A stretch of 64,000 nt of DNA from the NCBI RefSeq assembly GCF_023856365.1, contig NC_064538.1:9039435-9103434 (forward strand), read 5' to 3'. This DNA comes from Brienomyrus brachyistius (taxonomy: Eukaryota > Chordata > Actinopteri > Osteoglossiformes > Mormyridae). The notes beneath the pieces were generated by a model. That model was not told the origin of the DNA and ran no database searches. It saw only the letters and a program-made list of their open reading frames with translations. Below, piece by piece: positions 47,326 through 59,967 of the stretch (the first letter of the stretch is position 1; the number at the start of each line of letters is the position of its first letter). Both the position numbers and the translations under genes were made by a program.

Positions 47326-48144
47326 GTAAAACTCAATTTTTGCCTAGTAAATGTAAGTTGCTCAGGGATGGACAAGCAATTATTGCTCTGTTAGTATGTC
47401 ATATATGCTTTTACCCTACACACATACGCGTAAATAAAAATTAGCCATGGTGAATGCTTGGTAGTAGCTTACGACAAATAGTCAAATAGTTATGATCTGT
47501 GTAATGTTAAGCAGGGTGCATTTATAGTCTCCTGCAATTACCATGTTATTTAGTCGATCCCCTTGTTCAGGTGGAATGACATCATTATTATGCTTAACTC
47601 ACATAGTCATTTAAACCTTAAGATGAATCAAACACATTGCTCTTTCACAAGGTAGATCCCCACACATCAATACGCTTCCGGTCTGCACAAGGGTTATGTC
47701 AATAGATCTCTAATCATGATCTGTAATCATGTGTATATGTGCATGTATGTAATTTCATTACAGGCAATATGTGTCACCTACCATTCCCCATTATGTGTGA
47801 CAGATTCTTATTACCAGCACACAATTTCTATAATCCTATAAAAAAGTCCTGTAAAAGTGGAACGTGCCCATTTTTAAATGGTGGTTTTTGGGTGATGATG
47901 CCAATTGCCCAAGTAACTGAATATTTTTCCAATCACATCATCATCAACAACAGCAACAATAATAATAATTATAATAATCTAGACTGATTTGAGTTGCTTG
48001 TACAAGCAGCCAGTGCGATGTCCTTACACCCTAAAGTGTTCATTTATATAAAACAAATGTGAAGTTTTCTGCATGTATTAATGAATAGTTCGCTATATAC
48101 TAATACAATAACATAGTAATTATAGGGTAGATGTAGCTACATTG

Positions 48145-48192
48145 GATGGATGGATGGATGGATGGATAGGTGGGTGGATGGATGGATGGATG

Positions 48193-48252
<60 letters not shown>
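48145..48252. repeat. Compound (GGAT)n(GATA)n microsatellite
   Basis: About 12 GGAT-type units with one GGTG interruption pass into about 16 GATA units. Minus-strand frames over it are repeat-encoded. Confidence 0.97.
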
Positions 48253-48253
<1 letters not shown>

Positions 48254-48959
48254 AACAAGCAAGCATCATCAACGACAGTCCAGCCCATGCATTTCCCAGT
48301 GTCCTGACCCATTTGCCCACTCATCAGATGTGATGAATAACCAGTTGATTTCCATACTGATGCTGATGCATAGTAGCACTTTTACCCAATACATAGTGTT
48401 CAAAAGAGCCATTGTGCAGTTTTTGCAGGTCTCACCCAGATTCACAGGAACAACATGATTAGTCTGCTTTTTCTGTGCCTGAACCCTCCATCTGTCAGTG
48501 CTGCCTTTTCAAAAATATAATTAAGTGGCAGTTTGCCCCTGCTAATTAGGAAATATCAGTCAATAATCTATTACATTTGTGAAAAGTTATTTCTGTTAGC
48601 TGATATTTTTAGTGATCAGCTATTTTTTCAAGATTCCTATATGTACAAATGGCATACACTGTGACTTGTGATTTTCCTTCATATAATTCTTTATGGACCA
48701 CATAAATTAACAAAGTTATAAAATAAAATACTGCTACTCAGATGAAGTTTCATTGGTTAATCTATATGCAAGACTGAATCAGCCAACTACTATCACTGCT
48801 ACACCAGCAGAGTTAGCTGCACCAAGTCCTCCATGCCTGCCTAAGTATTCTCTCCTTTTATCTGACTGAATAACGTGTTTCTTTCTGTCACTGATTCTCC
48901 TCTCACTCAGAAACCATAAGATCCCTTTGCTGTGTAAGTTAATTTCTTTGCACCGGTTC

Positions 48960-49165
48960 TAACCTGTCAGCCACACCGCTGTGGTATTAGGGGACTCCTG
49001 GGTAATAAAGAATCGTAGATCCACAAACTCCAGTACAACGGGGTCTGTGCACAACCAAAGTCAATCGTCTACTCAGTGATCTAATTCTGGTTACGGTCTT
49101 ATAATGCTGCCACAATAACTGGGGTGATCCAATCAAAGCTGCTTGCAGTGGGAATTTGAATCCAA
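48960..49165 (+). pseudogene. Possible LINE ORF1 esterase-domain fragment
   Basis: Plus strand near 48976 reads TAVVLGDSWVIKNR, similar to the VVLGDSIVRNVR start of the SGNH-esterase-like domain found in ORF1 of CR1/L2-type fish LINEs. The rest is not alignable by eye. Confidence 0.35.
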
Positions 49166-49249
49166 ACAAAATTTAAAAAACAGCGAAATACAAGGCAAAG
49201 AACAAACAAAAGCACATAAAAGCATAATTTTTTGTTTTCACAACCTCAT

Positions 49250-49870
49250 AAAAGTATCATGCTGTGAAATTCCCCTCCTTGAGAATTGGGAAGGTTGTAG
49301 TCTGTGCTGCGTTCTTCTATGAAATTATTTCCTAGTGAGATACAGATTTCCCCAGACGCTGTGCTCAGTGTGCCACTGTGAGACTGTACATTATAGGTAC
49401 ATGTTCAGCCTGGGCTCCATACTGGGCCACATGACAGAATCTTCCGTGGGCTGCTGGGAGATTGCCTTGTGCTAATGAGCGAAAGGCTGCGTTGCCAATT
49501 TGTACAATTTGTGAAGTTTTTTTTTTGATCTTGTGACCATTTTTCATTTTTGGACTCCATTTGGGGACTATATGTATGAGCTTCTGGGGAAGCTGGAAAA
49601 AATTAAGCATCTTCTGCAGATGTTTTTGTGGTCAAGATATATATAATATCTAAAAATATGGCCATGCGACTTCCGTACGTTTTTGTGCTGGAGGGTCACA
49701 TATATATAGAAAAACATGAGACCTTTGAATATATATATTTTTTATGAATACCAATATTTTGATGCAGCATAATAATAATTAAATTTTTGTAATGTACTCG
49801 GGAATGAGAGAGTTAGTTAAAGCTTTATACTGTTAGACACATTAGTGCAGGACTCAGGGGTATGACATTC
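49250..49870. other. oprl1: Non-coding stretch in intron
   Basis: Nothing recognised; short TATATATA runs near 49640 and 49720. Confidence 0.4.
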
Positions 49871-49879
49871 AAGCCTATT

Positions 49880-50181
49880 ATGGCTGTGTGTTGCGGACTG
49901 GCTCAGTTGGTTGCACAGCTGCAGTTCCTCCAGTGTCCCTTAGGTTTCCTCCAGTTATTCTAGTTTCCTTCTGTGCTCCAGTGACATGCAATTAGGCTTT
50001 TTGGTCTCCATGACATAGTGTGTATGTGCCCTATAATGAACTGGCATTCTGTTCGGAGTATGACCATGACATCTGGGACTCCCAGGAACTCTGACCAAAA
50101 AATGGGCTGTTAATATTGTTTTGGAATATCCATCCATCCATCCATCCATCCATCCATCCATCCATCCATCCATCCATCCAT
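49880..50181 (+). mobile_element. Diverged SINE relic followed by (CATC)n
   Basis: TAGGTTTCCTCCAGTTATTC, CCAGTGACATGCAATTAGGC and GTGTATGTGCCCTATAATGA, then ACTGGCATTCTGTTCGGAG follow the plus-oriented SINE order. A pure CATC run occupies 50130-50180; since it is CATC rather than GATG, the tract probably belongs to a separate, opposite-oriented fragment. Confidence 0.55.
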
Positions 50182-51594
50182 TCATTTTCTGTAACTCCTC
50201 ATCCTAATCAAGGTAGCAGGTTTTTTTAATATGCTCTATACATCATGTACACTCACAAAAAGAGTATAGGGAATCGCTACTCTAAAATTCAGTTAAGTTA
50301 TTGTTAGACAAAAACCTTGCTAGCATGTTTAGGGTCTAAGCTGGGCAATAATCACCTTTACTACAAGAATTTGCTAGATTAGATGGAGTGTGGAATTCAA
50401 AGAATCTCAGATATGTTGCATAAGACATTACAGGAGTGTTCAAGAAGTGCATCTTAAGATTTGTAAGGATATGTATTCTATTGTTGGATATGTGTAGAGG
50501 CTTCTTCTACTGTTATTTATGCCACAATAAGGCTTACCGATGTGTAATTAATGCAAAATGTCATGCCACACAATTTCATAGCATCGACACTGCTCTTGAG
50601 CGGGGGGCGTTCCGCACCATCGCCTCGAAGGACAGTACAGCCAGCTGCACAGCGCAGAATTTGTACGAACCGTGATTAAATGACTGATGTGAGGCTGATG
50701 AATGGCACATGTGTGGCATGTGAAAAATGAACAGTGTCTGTCAACCTGGGACATGGATGCCACTGCATCTTCACAGGCCTTGACTATGTGACAGAAGATC
50801 TGGTCCTATCTAATATATACATGTCACTTACAGAGCAACAGATCTCAGAGAGATCACAGAGAGTATTTTGTATTACCTGTAGCTATAGTAGAGAAACCTG
50901 TGTTTAGTTCTCGTAATTAGTGCAATAAAAAGGATGCAGATGGTAGCTGTAGTGAGTGTCTCAGAAACAAAAAGCAATGGCTGATATTTAATGAATGTTT
51001 TCTGAGAAAACCAGTCACTCTGTTCAAGAGGAGACATTTGTCTCTGCATTCGATGATAGAATGACGTAGTAGAGTACTGAAGTAGCATGAAAGAAGTGGA
51101 ACCAGCAAGCACCAGACAAAATAAGCTAGCCAATAAGGAAGACTGAGTAGTAGCAGTGCCGCTATGCTAGTTTTTGGAAGGACTAACGGAGCCCAATCAC
51201 ATCCGTTGTTTTTTTCTGTGTCTGGGGTATTAAATTTATAGAGTGCAGACATGAGTCTGCATCTCACCAGTGACACGGAAAGAACTTCCTGAATGTGATC
51301 TGTTGCTCTGGCCCATAGATTAATTGTAAGAGATGTTACTGACATCTGGTGCTCTGGATTACTTCTTCTATTTCCCCTATTATCAAATAGTTCATATGTC
51401 ACAATGACTCATATTCATGGGGCATGTGGTGTCAGTGTGCTTATACCACAGACGAATTGGCAAGATATATAACAAAATTAAAAATATTGCAAAAGAAAAT
51501 TATGCGAAGGAACTCATTCACTACAGTTGTAATTTGTGTTGTAAATTTAATAAAAAAAAAATAATTTAAGGTTTAGTGATGAAAGAATGTTATG
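50182..51594. other. oprl1: Non-coding stretch in intron
   Basis: A 161-codon minus-strand frame (50917-51402) has no recognised domain and a poor codon pattern; not called as a gene. Confidence 0.4.
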
Positions 51595-51599
51595 TATTA

Positions 51600-51735
51600 C
51601 AATGCTCAGGCCTGGTCTTCGAGGACAGTGGGGTTTTTGGTTTTCGCTCGCAGTCAGTCATTAAGTGAATTAATTAAGTGAGGTTGTAATGCCGGCAGGT
51701 GTTTTGGGTATCGGTGAGTTCCTCATTACAGTGTA
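51600..51735. repeat. MITE-like fragment
   Basis: CTCAGGCCTGGTCTTCGAGG and TTAAGTGAATTAATTAAGTG resemble a widespread fish non-autonomous element (GGTCCTGGAGGAC... core with AATTAATTAA). Only one end is recognisable. Confidence 0.35.
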
Positions 51736-52417
51736 TTCTATGTAAACCTGGGGGCACCTATATAATACTGGAATGATGAAACCTGTGCAGAGGATCTTTG
51801 AACAGCTCCTGCTTTTTGGCTGCAGAGCATTTGACTTGATTAAACTCCCACTGTAAGCATCTACAGATGCAGCACTGGGTGCCTTTCAAGGCAAACCCTC
51901 CCTAGCCTCTCAGTAAAGGGCTCACATCCGACACTCTTCTCTAATTGGACAGTTGGTCTGTCATTCATCCAACCCACGCTTCTTCATTTGACAAAGCCTG
52001 CTGGGTATCTGGGTATCCTAGGCTAGTCTGCCCTTATTAGAATAATTTTACTGTAATGAATGTGTTTATTATTATATTATTATATAATATATTATTATAT
52101 TCCTCTGCTGTGTGTCTCTGTGACATGATGGCAACACTCACTGGCCAGTGCAGCTCAAGATGTAATTCTAAGACAGAATACATCCACATTTAATCAGATC
52201 TCACTGGAGAAAGGTGTGTCAAGTATTGTCAAATGTTGGACAAATCCAGAGATGTCCATAAAACAGCAGGTATGTGAAATTTAAAATAACAAATGTTGTA
52301 TTTAGAACCACAAACCTACATATATTTGTGCAAAAAAATTACTAATTTTGCCATATACATTACATATCATACATTTCAATATAATAACAAAATTACCCAT
52401 ATACTCTTAACATGACA

Positions 52418-52454
<37 letters not shown>

Positions 52455-53105
52455 TGTAGTTTCCTAAGTAAAAAATCTACCATAAAATGTTGTCTGTTAA
52501 TATTTTGGTCCATTAAATTGAGATTTTACTGCATAATAAATATCAAGTTTGCAACGCCGGAATGCATCCATCATTTCTTTCTCCTAAAACACTGGGTAAG
52601 CTGTGGATTAAAGGACAACAAGAAAATGGTCATTTTTAATGAATTATCCGTAATGGAAAGGAGATGTGAGGACCTCCTTGTGCTTTACTGTCCTTGAAGT
52701 GCAAGCTCATGCAAGCCTATGATTTCAGACCAAATATAATTGATCACAAGGCTGAATCTTTCTGTAGTCTAAAAATACCAGGGATATAATAAAATATTGC
52801 TTGCATAAATGATCCAAACAAAGCTTAAGGTTCTTCTTTATTCTGTCTGCAGTCTATCTGGCATTATAATTATCTATAGTAAATCCTGTAGAAATCTCAG
52901 GCTCTGCCAGAACCTGTCACTGCCAAAGACTTAATGGATTTTTCATGTTAAGCCGTCCTGTGTTAGTGCAGGTCATGGTGACAAGTTATTACAAAGTAGT
53001 TATTTCTGCATTATATGCTTGCCATATTTTTCCTTCACTATAATGTAGCTGTTTTATTACACAATATGTTGCGTGACCAAATATAATGCACTGTTAAAAC
53101 AAATA
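51736..53105. other. oprl1: AT-rich non-coding stretch in intron
   Basis: Contains an imperfect ATT tract (52068-52100) and an (AAT)n microsatellite (52418-52454). No gene. Confidence 0.45.
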
Positions 53106-53107
53106 TA

Positions 53108-53225
53108 TCATCCATCCATCCATCTTATCTTGGTGATGGAGGGCCTGCAGCTTGTCCCATGCAGGACCTGGATAGGATCCCAGTCCATCACAGGGCCAAC
53201 ACACAACATGCAAACTCCATACATA
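53108..53225 (-). mobile_element. SINE relic (3' end, reverse)
   Basis: CATCCATCCATCCATCTTAT, GGATAGGATCCCAGTCCATC and ACAGGGCCAACACACAACAT, then GCAAACTCCATACATAC. A deletion joins tail and mid-body landmarks. Confidence 0.55.
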
Positions 53226-55093
53226 CAAACATCCTATACAAAGAAACAACGTGTGTAATCTGATTATTACCAACGGACATCTATTTGTACCATATTAAAG
53301 CAAAGAGACCACACTGGCCCTGGAAATGTACCATGAACACAAATGTTATGTTTTATAAATGAAATTTGCATATTACAGTCTAAACTGGAAAAGACTGTGT
53401 CCCGGTATTTAAATTTTTCATGCAGTAGTAATCTGGAGTTGCAGGGATGTATACAAATTAAATTAACCAGTGTGAATTGTAATGACTCCCTATACAGTGC
53501 CTATATGAATGGGATTCATGCATTTTTCTTCTAGTTGGGGCTGGAAAATACATATTGAGCTGCTAATGAGAACATCTGCTGCTCACCCAGCAGAGCAGGG
53601 AGTTTGTTAATGGAAGCTGTGTCAGGCTTGGCATTTAATTTGTACTTTTGGGGGGCACAGCACTCCCTGATGTGTTTTCATCTCGGGCAGGAAGTGCAGT
53701 TCTGTTTCCGCCCCTTCTGCAGTGGCTTCATGAGACTCTCCCCTCTTTGAGGTCACTGTGTCTGTACTTGTGCAGAGTCTACTTGCGTTTGATTGTTCTT
53801 TGATCTGCTGAATTGAGTTCTGTTTTTTTTTTTAATCTGGTTTGCTTGACTTTCACGTTTCCTATATTTTCGGAGCTGTTTTTTTTTTCTCATCACTAAC
53901 TCTACTGGTCATGTGATGCTTGATGTAGGCAGACCCAGTACTTTAGTTCCTGCTATGATGTGTTATGAAGCAAGGCAGTTTGATCCTGCATGCAGTCTTG
54001 ACTGCAGCTAAAGAACATGAGGTTTTTACAGGGAGTAGAATTTCTTCATTAGGTTCTTATCTAATTTTTATAGTCCTCGTCTGTAATTGGGCCCAGCACA
54101 GTAGGATTCTTTTTACTGTTTTGAAATTAGAGCCATTTCCAAAGTCTAAGTAACGTTACTGTCGTCTCCGTTCTGTGACTTACGAGTTCGATACCCAGAT
54201 GAAATTTCATTGGTCATGGGGCAAAAAGCAATAAATACAGTATAAATTTGTAGACGTAAGACATAAAACACCAGACAGTAATATCTAGACATGGACATAA
54301 GACAAAGCAAAAAATGCAGTTAAACACATGATTAGGCTGGTAATCGTGTATTTAACTTGGTTGCTCCTAGTACGTGTCGATGGCGGTGGAAGTTAATTAT
54401 GCAATAAATAGATAAAATAGATTATGTGTCCAGTTTAGCAGTTAATTTGATTAGCAACCCAGTCTTAAATTTTAAATGCTATCAGAGAATTAATAATGTT
54501 TGTGTTTACGGATTATTTCAGTTAATGTCAAGTAAATTGCTTATTAGCACATAGCTGCAAACAGATGTTATCAGAAGGCATTCCTAAACATTCTATGAGA
54601 CAGACTGAGTTTATAAACAGCAGTCAGGATAATGCAGTATTTAAAAAATACAAATATAACATACAGTTTGTATGTCATATACTGTAATTTCAAGGACACG
54701 GCTCTGAACATTCACTTATTAGGGATGTGGACTTAATGAAATTAGGGGGAAGTCTATATTTTGAAGGGTATAAAGATTTAAACCAGCACTCAGTAATACC
54801 TTTTTCATACCAGTGCAACTTACTGATTTCTTCTGCATGCTAAGTAATATTGATAGATTTTTCATATCACAGCCAACTTCGTGCTAACACAAACCCAATC
54901 TAGTACAGGTATGTGAAGAACATTGGACTTTCACCATACTGTATGCCTGAGTTTATTTAATGTATAATTGTACCACAGCCACCCAGCATGCTTTGAGGTG
55001 CATTGGTTCGTTAGTTTTAGAGTACATAAACAGCTCTCATACTTTTGTAAAAAGTTTTTTGTTGTTTTTGTTTTTTAATTCCTCGTGTTCTAC
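53226..55093. other. oprl1: Non-coding stretch in intron
   Basis: No gene or repeat recognised. Confidence 0.4.
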
Positions 55094-55318
55094 TGTAAGC
55101 CTGGTTCTAGAGAGTGAATTGGCACTTGGAAGGGCTGCCGTGAATGTGTGTTACTTTCAGATTAACAAGCTGAGCCCCATGTTGGGTAGCAGGCGGATTT
55201 TTCTAAGACATGACTCACTTCTAAAAGAGCATTGTTTATGTGAGTGCGCTTCTAAAAAGACTGTATTGGAATAAAGATGGCTTCTGGCTGGACTCCCTGT
55301 TGCCTGGCTTCATCTTCA
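55094..55318 (+). repeat. 5' LTR (225 bp)
   Basis: Matches 59402-59601 in the same orientation with many substitutions. It contains GAATAAAGATGG near its end, which may hold the polyadenylation signal AATAAA (shifted to GAATAGAGGTGG in the 3' copy). Confidence 0.85.
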
Positions 55319-56414
55319 AGAGCTACAGTTGTGTCGGAAGTGGGATCTACAAAACAGAAGATCAGACAACAGATGGACTGCCGGATTTGAAGTACTCGGA
55401 GCGGTACTGGAGGAAATGGAGCTTTCTTGGGAAGTGGTGCTGTGGGGGCCACGGGAGCTGTGAAACATGGCTCCCCAGGGGTAATGATAGCCCTTGGCCC
55501 TAAGGAACACTATGTATTCTCAGGTCAGCACTTAGTGGGAGTGGCCAAAAAGAGTGGTGCCTTCTGGCTACCCCTAAGTTAGCTATGCTCCTGAGTGACA
55601 CGCAGCAGTCACTAGCTCTGTTACGGGAGCATAGCGTACCCCCCATGACTCCCACACCAGCAGCTGCCCTGCAAGCTGACCTCAGGGGTGGGGAGAAAAC
55701 AATAGCACGGCCAGCTGTCAAGGTGCGGCCATGACGAGCTGAGCAGCTGGGAAGCCTGTCTGCGATACTTCATAATGGTGGCAGATGCTACAGGATGGGA
55801 CGAATCCACATGGACCATCTAGAGGGACCTGCCCCCCAGACAACCCGGTTGGGAAAGTCAAACAGCAGCACTGCGAGCTCAGCATTCGGCTGTGCACTCC
55901 AAAGAGCAACCTCAACAGGAACACCGGGGCGGGCGGGGGGTACACTGGTGTAGCGACTGGCAGGTTTCACGTACTGTGACCTTCCCCACATGGTCCCGGA
56001 TAGTCTACCTTTTGTTGCCTTCCTACATGCCCTCTGTCCCTCCATTTTACAACAGCAGACTGTGCTGGCTAATCCTTGCAGATAAAGCAATATTTAGGGA
56101 GGGAACCATCCAAGCATCAGTGCAGGTCACTGGAGCATGAGAAAGTGGTACAAAGGAAGAAATGCTTATGAGCTTGGGCAGTCCAAGAAGCTAGAAGCCA
56201 CCTCTGCAAAACGTCTGGGCACTTCAGGGCGCAATGTTAGCATCAGCAGACAATAGCAGAGACAAACTGCAGGAAACTCTGGGAGACCAGTGAAGATGAG
56301 GTAACGTCGGCCCAAAAAGAGTAAGCCTCAACCACACATGTACTGTCATAGGACAGTATCCATGGAAGAGAAGCAACAGGTCATGGTGCATCTGGGCTGA
56401 ACATGAAATCAACA

Positions 56415-58110
56415 CCACTTCTGCATTGCTGACATCACTGATGACTGCATCCTGGACTTTGATGTGCTGAAGAACTCTGGGAGCCAGCATCCAGTGAGCA
56501 GCGCCTTTCCTTACTGTTGAGGAACACACACCAGATCCAGACCATGTGGAAGGCTTAACTGAAGTTGGACAAATCATGCAACAGGCCAGAGAGAAACATA
56601 AGGAGGACCAGCGGAAAGCAACAACAGAAGTGCTTCAGCAGTGTAGGTGGAGTTAACTGGCAGAACCATACTGAGGGCACGAGGCAGCATCAGCGCTGAG
56701 ATGACAGAGGCTGTCATGGACCTGGGGCATGGTATGGTTGGGAAAAGGTGACAATCCACTTGCAGCTCAGAGACAAACAAGGGTTTATTGATTTAAACAA
56801 AGAACCCTGGGGGGAGGGGGGATAACAACCTATAGAAACCATAACTAAACACAACTAAGGAACAGCGCTAGGGAAACCAAGCAAAGCAACAGAAACCTAG
56901 TACAATGATTCACTGGGGAACAAAGCAGGGCAGGAACCAAAATACACAGAAAACTGGGCCAAACAAGGAACAAGTGTAAGACAATCAATTAACCAATCGA
57001 CAAACACTGGCACAAGGAAACGAGCAACAGGTGGAACTAATAACTAATGGACACAGAAAGCATGGATCCTTACAAATACCAGAAACTAAGCCGTATTAAT
57101 TGGGGATGAAACACTGGGAATAAAACCCAAGGATAATCAAACAGAACCAGAAAGAAACAGAGCACAAGCACAACCCAGGGCAAGAAAACTAATATGGAAA
57201 ATGTACACTGAAAAACGAAATACAAGAAATAAAAATAAATAGATGAAGCTGGCCCAAAGCCAGCCTTCAATTCCTGACCAACAAGACTCCGTTTGAGCCA
57301 CACACTGAGCTATATGGCGGTCAGAGAAATAGGGGAAAACACACAAGGGTATGACGAGGAGTGACAGGACGGGATGGCCAGCGACACCTGCTGGCCAAAC
57401 GAGGAAGAAACACAAAGGGTAGGGTCCGGTAAGTGCTGACCCTGACAGAGGCTTTGTAGCAACTGATGGCTTGGGGTAGTCTTTGGCTTACACTGGCTAT
57501 CCAGGCCAAGTCCAAGACCTCTAAGAGTTCTAACACATGTCTGCAATTCAGGACTGTGAGTGGTGGTGTACAGTGATGATACAGTACCAGACAGATGCCC
57601 ATCCATCAATGTGCTCAGAGGCTACCTCTGGCTCTGGGAAGGGTGGCTGAACAGAAAATACAGAAGATCGTAGCAACACATATCTTCAAACCTTCCAATA
57701 GCTTGTGGTCATCACCAGTAGTCCAGGCTAAGAAAAAAGTTGTTTCTCTCCAGTTCTGTGTGTGACTCTTATCCCCTGTCATCGATTCATAATGCTCTGG
57801 ATTACTTATTGAAGTCAGTCTGGATTTCGCATGCTCGATCTCCGCAGTGGGTACTGGTAGGTTTCCCTGTTTCCTGATGCTAGACCAAAGACAACTTTCA
57901 CCATTAGCTGAGGCTTCTGCAAATTTACACTGATATCTTTTGGACTCTGTAACAGGCTAGCAACTTTTAAGAGGCTAATGGAGAGGACTTTTCAGATGTA
58001 AGCCCTTCTGCCCGCATCATCTACCTGGACGACTTGTTGGAACATGCGAACATGGCAATGAAGAACCTGCATAGTCAGAGAGGGTGCAACTGACTAACTC
58101 ATAGAGATGT
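56415..58110 (+). pseudogene. Protease and reverse transcriptase relic of the 55.1-59.6 kb element
   Basis: IADITDDCILDFDVL at about 56425-56470 resembles the retropepsin C-terminal ADIxDDCILGLDFL block. After the solo LTR, KPSNSLWSSPVVQAKKK (about 57688-57738) matches the RT fingers start. MLDLRSGYW (57831-57857) contains the first catalytic Asp, directly followed by a TAG stop. IIYLDDLLEHAN has the YLDD catalytic motif at 58022-58033. These blocks lie in different frames, so at least two frameshifts and a stop make it dead. Confidence 0.8.
56707..57452 (-). mobile_element. Solo LTR (736 bp) with 5-bp target duplication, nested
   Basis: Element 56712-57447 begins TGTCATGG and ends CCCTGACA. 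GAGGC flanks both sides (56707-56711 and 57448-57452). TG...CA termini with a 5-bp duplication and no interior pol indicate an LTR left by recombination. It is inserted within the host element's pol region. Relatives at 43960-44577 and probably 36235-36768 share the CCCTGACA end; shared sequence read as TGTCAGGGTCAGC suggests minus orientation. Both 44.5 kb and this copy carry a conserved GCCAGCGAC/GCTGGCC box. Confidence 0.8.
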
Positions 58111-58377
58111 CACATGTTGAAGAGATAACATTTCTGGGGGGCAAGTTACTTGGTGGCTGGACATTCTGTACGGCTACTCCATCAAAGTACAGCACCTAGG
58201 CGGCTCACAACACACCAGTGCTGAGAGCCTATTCTAAAACCCTAAAATCAAGAAGGAGATGAGTGAATATGTGCTAAGAAGAACATTCCTGACCATTTTT
58301 GCTGCCATTTTCCCACCACCTTATATTATCCTGAACTAGTAAACCAGTCATTTTGAAGAGATTTACTTTTGATAAAT

Positions 58378-58743
58378 TACCACTAGGGGGCGGCATGGTG
58401 GTGCGGTGGTTAGCACTGTTGCCTCACACCTCTGGGACCCGGGATCGAGTCACATGTGTGTGGAGTTTGCATGTTCTCCTCATGTCGTCGTGGGGTTTCC
58501 TCCGGGTACTCCGGTTTCCCCCCACAGTCCAAAAACATGCTGAGGCTAATTGGAGTTACTAAATTGCCTGTAGGTGTGCATGTGTGAGTGACTAGTGTGT
58601 GAATGTGCCCTGCGATGGGCTGGCCCCCCATCCTGGGTTGTTACCTGCCTCGTGCCCATTGCTTCCGGGATAGGCTCCGGACCCCCTGCAACCCAGTAGG
58701 ATAAGCAGGTTGGAAAATGGATGGATGGATGAAAATACCACTA
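58378..58743 (+). mobile_element. tRNA SINE, near full length, 8-bp target duplication
   Basis: Body 58386-58735; TACCACTA at 58378-58385 and 58736-58743. GGCGGCATGGTGGTGCGGTG head, B box changed to GGGATCGAGTCAC with about 12 bases lost just after it, then the family body and ATGGATGGATG tail. It is inserted within the LTR element. Confidence 0.92.
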
Positions 58744-58936
58744 AGTTTGATGCATGTGTCATTGATATAACATGTTTGCATGATATAGCATGATTGCATT
58801 TTTATATGTTTGTTTATTGTTTATACCCAATAAATTCTTAATACATGAGTCTAAATAAATGCATTTAGGTGGAGTTAGCATGTCGAAATAACATCGGTAA
58901 TACAATACACACATTTAAATTTATAAATGAGACCAA

Positions 58937-59212
58937 ATGCATGGAGGATGGCATAGTGACATCACATCTCTGGGACAAGGGTTCAAGTCTCCCCCAGGGA
59001 TCCATGCGTGTGGAGCTTGCATGTTCTCCCCATGTTGTCGTGGGGTTTCCTCCAAGTATTCCGGTTCCCCCCCACATGCTGAGGTTACCGTATTGCCCAT
59101 AGGTGTACATGAGTGAGTGTGCCCGACAACAGGTTGGCACCCCTTCCTTGTGTCCGGGATAGACTCTGCATGCCCTGAATAGGACAAGTGATTACAGAAA
59201 GTAGATGGACAA
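58937..59212 (+). mobile_element. tRNA SINE, diverged and internally deleted
   Basis: GGGTTCAAGTCTCCCCC (B box), GTGTGGAGCTTGCATGTTCT, TCGTGGGGTTTCCTCC, then CCACATGCTGAGGTTACCGT with the AGTCCAAAAAC segment missing. The tail is degraded to AGTAGATGGAC. It also lies within the LTR element, 200 bp after the preceding SINE. Confidence 0.88.
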
Positions 59213-59401
59213 AATAAATGCAATGGACCAGTTTTAACGGGCTCTCATTTGGCCATCCCACTTGGCTTCTGATGAGCCACACCTGTTCCTGGTATTTACC
59301 TGAGAGCAGGTGTAACTCATCTGAAGCCAGGTATGATAGAAAACCTACCGGACGGTAGCTCACCAGGACCGGAGTTGCAGACCCCAGATTTAAATGTTCT
59401 C

Positions 59402-59601
59402 TGTTGGGTTCTAGATAGCTACCACAAATGTGTTTTTCGTTCGGATTAACAAGCTGAGCTCCATGGTGGGCAGCAATCCGGCTTTTCTCGGCTGTGACTC
59501 ACTACTGAAAGAACATTGTTTATGTGAGTCTGCTGCTAAGTGCCTGTATTTGAATAGAGGTGGATTCTGACTGGACTTCCTGTTGTTTATCTACTTCTTC
59601 A
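59402..59601 (+). repeat. 3' LTR (200 bp)
   Basis: Partner of 55094-55318. Starts TGTTGGGTTCTAG and ends ACTTCTTCA. Confidence 0.85.
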
Positions 59602-59714
59602 AGCATTCAAATATTAATATACTGCATGACTCTGTACTATAAGAGTGGATAGGGGTTGTACAGATGGATGTAGTATTAATATAAAGTAAGACAAAGCAGG
59701 AAAAGTATTTTTAG

Positions 59715-59950
59715 CAGCTTGTGGGCTCTGGGGTTAGTTCTGTGACCCCACATCTTTGCATGTGTCATTCCCACCCCTTCTGTCTGTGGATTTGGATTCT
59801 CTCCATGATCAAGAATGTTTGGTCAGGATTCTGTGGATTTCTGGATGAGTATTAGTTGCTAAATTTTCCTCGAAGTATGGCTGTGCACCTTGTGGTAACC
59901 TGGCATCCCATCCAGGGTGCTCTGTGCTTCTGGGAATAAATTTCAGGCTG
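59715..59950 (+). mobile_element. Old SINE relic
   Basis: ACCTGGCATCCCATCCAGGG and TGCTTCTGGGAATAAATTTC, preceded by decayed landmarks (GTGGATTTCTGGATGAGTAT). Confidence 0.5.
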
Positions 59951-59967
59951 GCCATGATACACTACAG

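Larger units (their letters stand above)
55094..59601 (+). mobile_element. Degenerate Ty3/gypsy-type LTR retrotransposon with nested insertions
   Basis: Two direct repeats about 4.3 kb apart share AGATTAACAAGCTGAGCYCC-like and GAGCATTGTTTATGTGAGT-like blocks: 5' LTR 55094-55318 and 3' LTR 59402-59601, each starting TGT and ending TTCA. After the 5' LTR comes GTGTCGGAAGTGGGATC, a typical region next to a primer binding site. The interior has a gag-like frame (55240-55503) and protease/RT relics. It is interrupted by a solo LTR (56712-57447) and SINEs (58386-58735, 58937-59212). Target duplications were not evident and the LTRs have diverged, including a gap of about 17 bases, so the copy is old. 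It lies in sense orientation in the oprl1 intron. Confidence 0.85.

Noticed and set aside
50917..51402. 161-codon minus-strand frame in the oprl1 intron
   Set aside because: No domain recognised, composition like surrounding AT-rich DNA, overlaps another frame.
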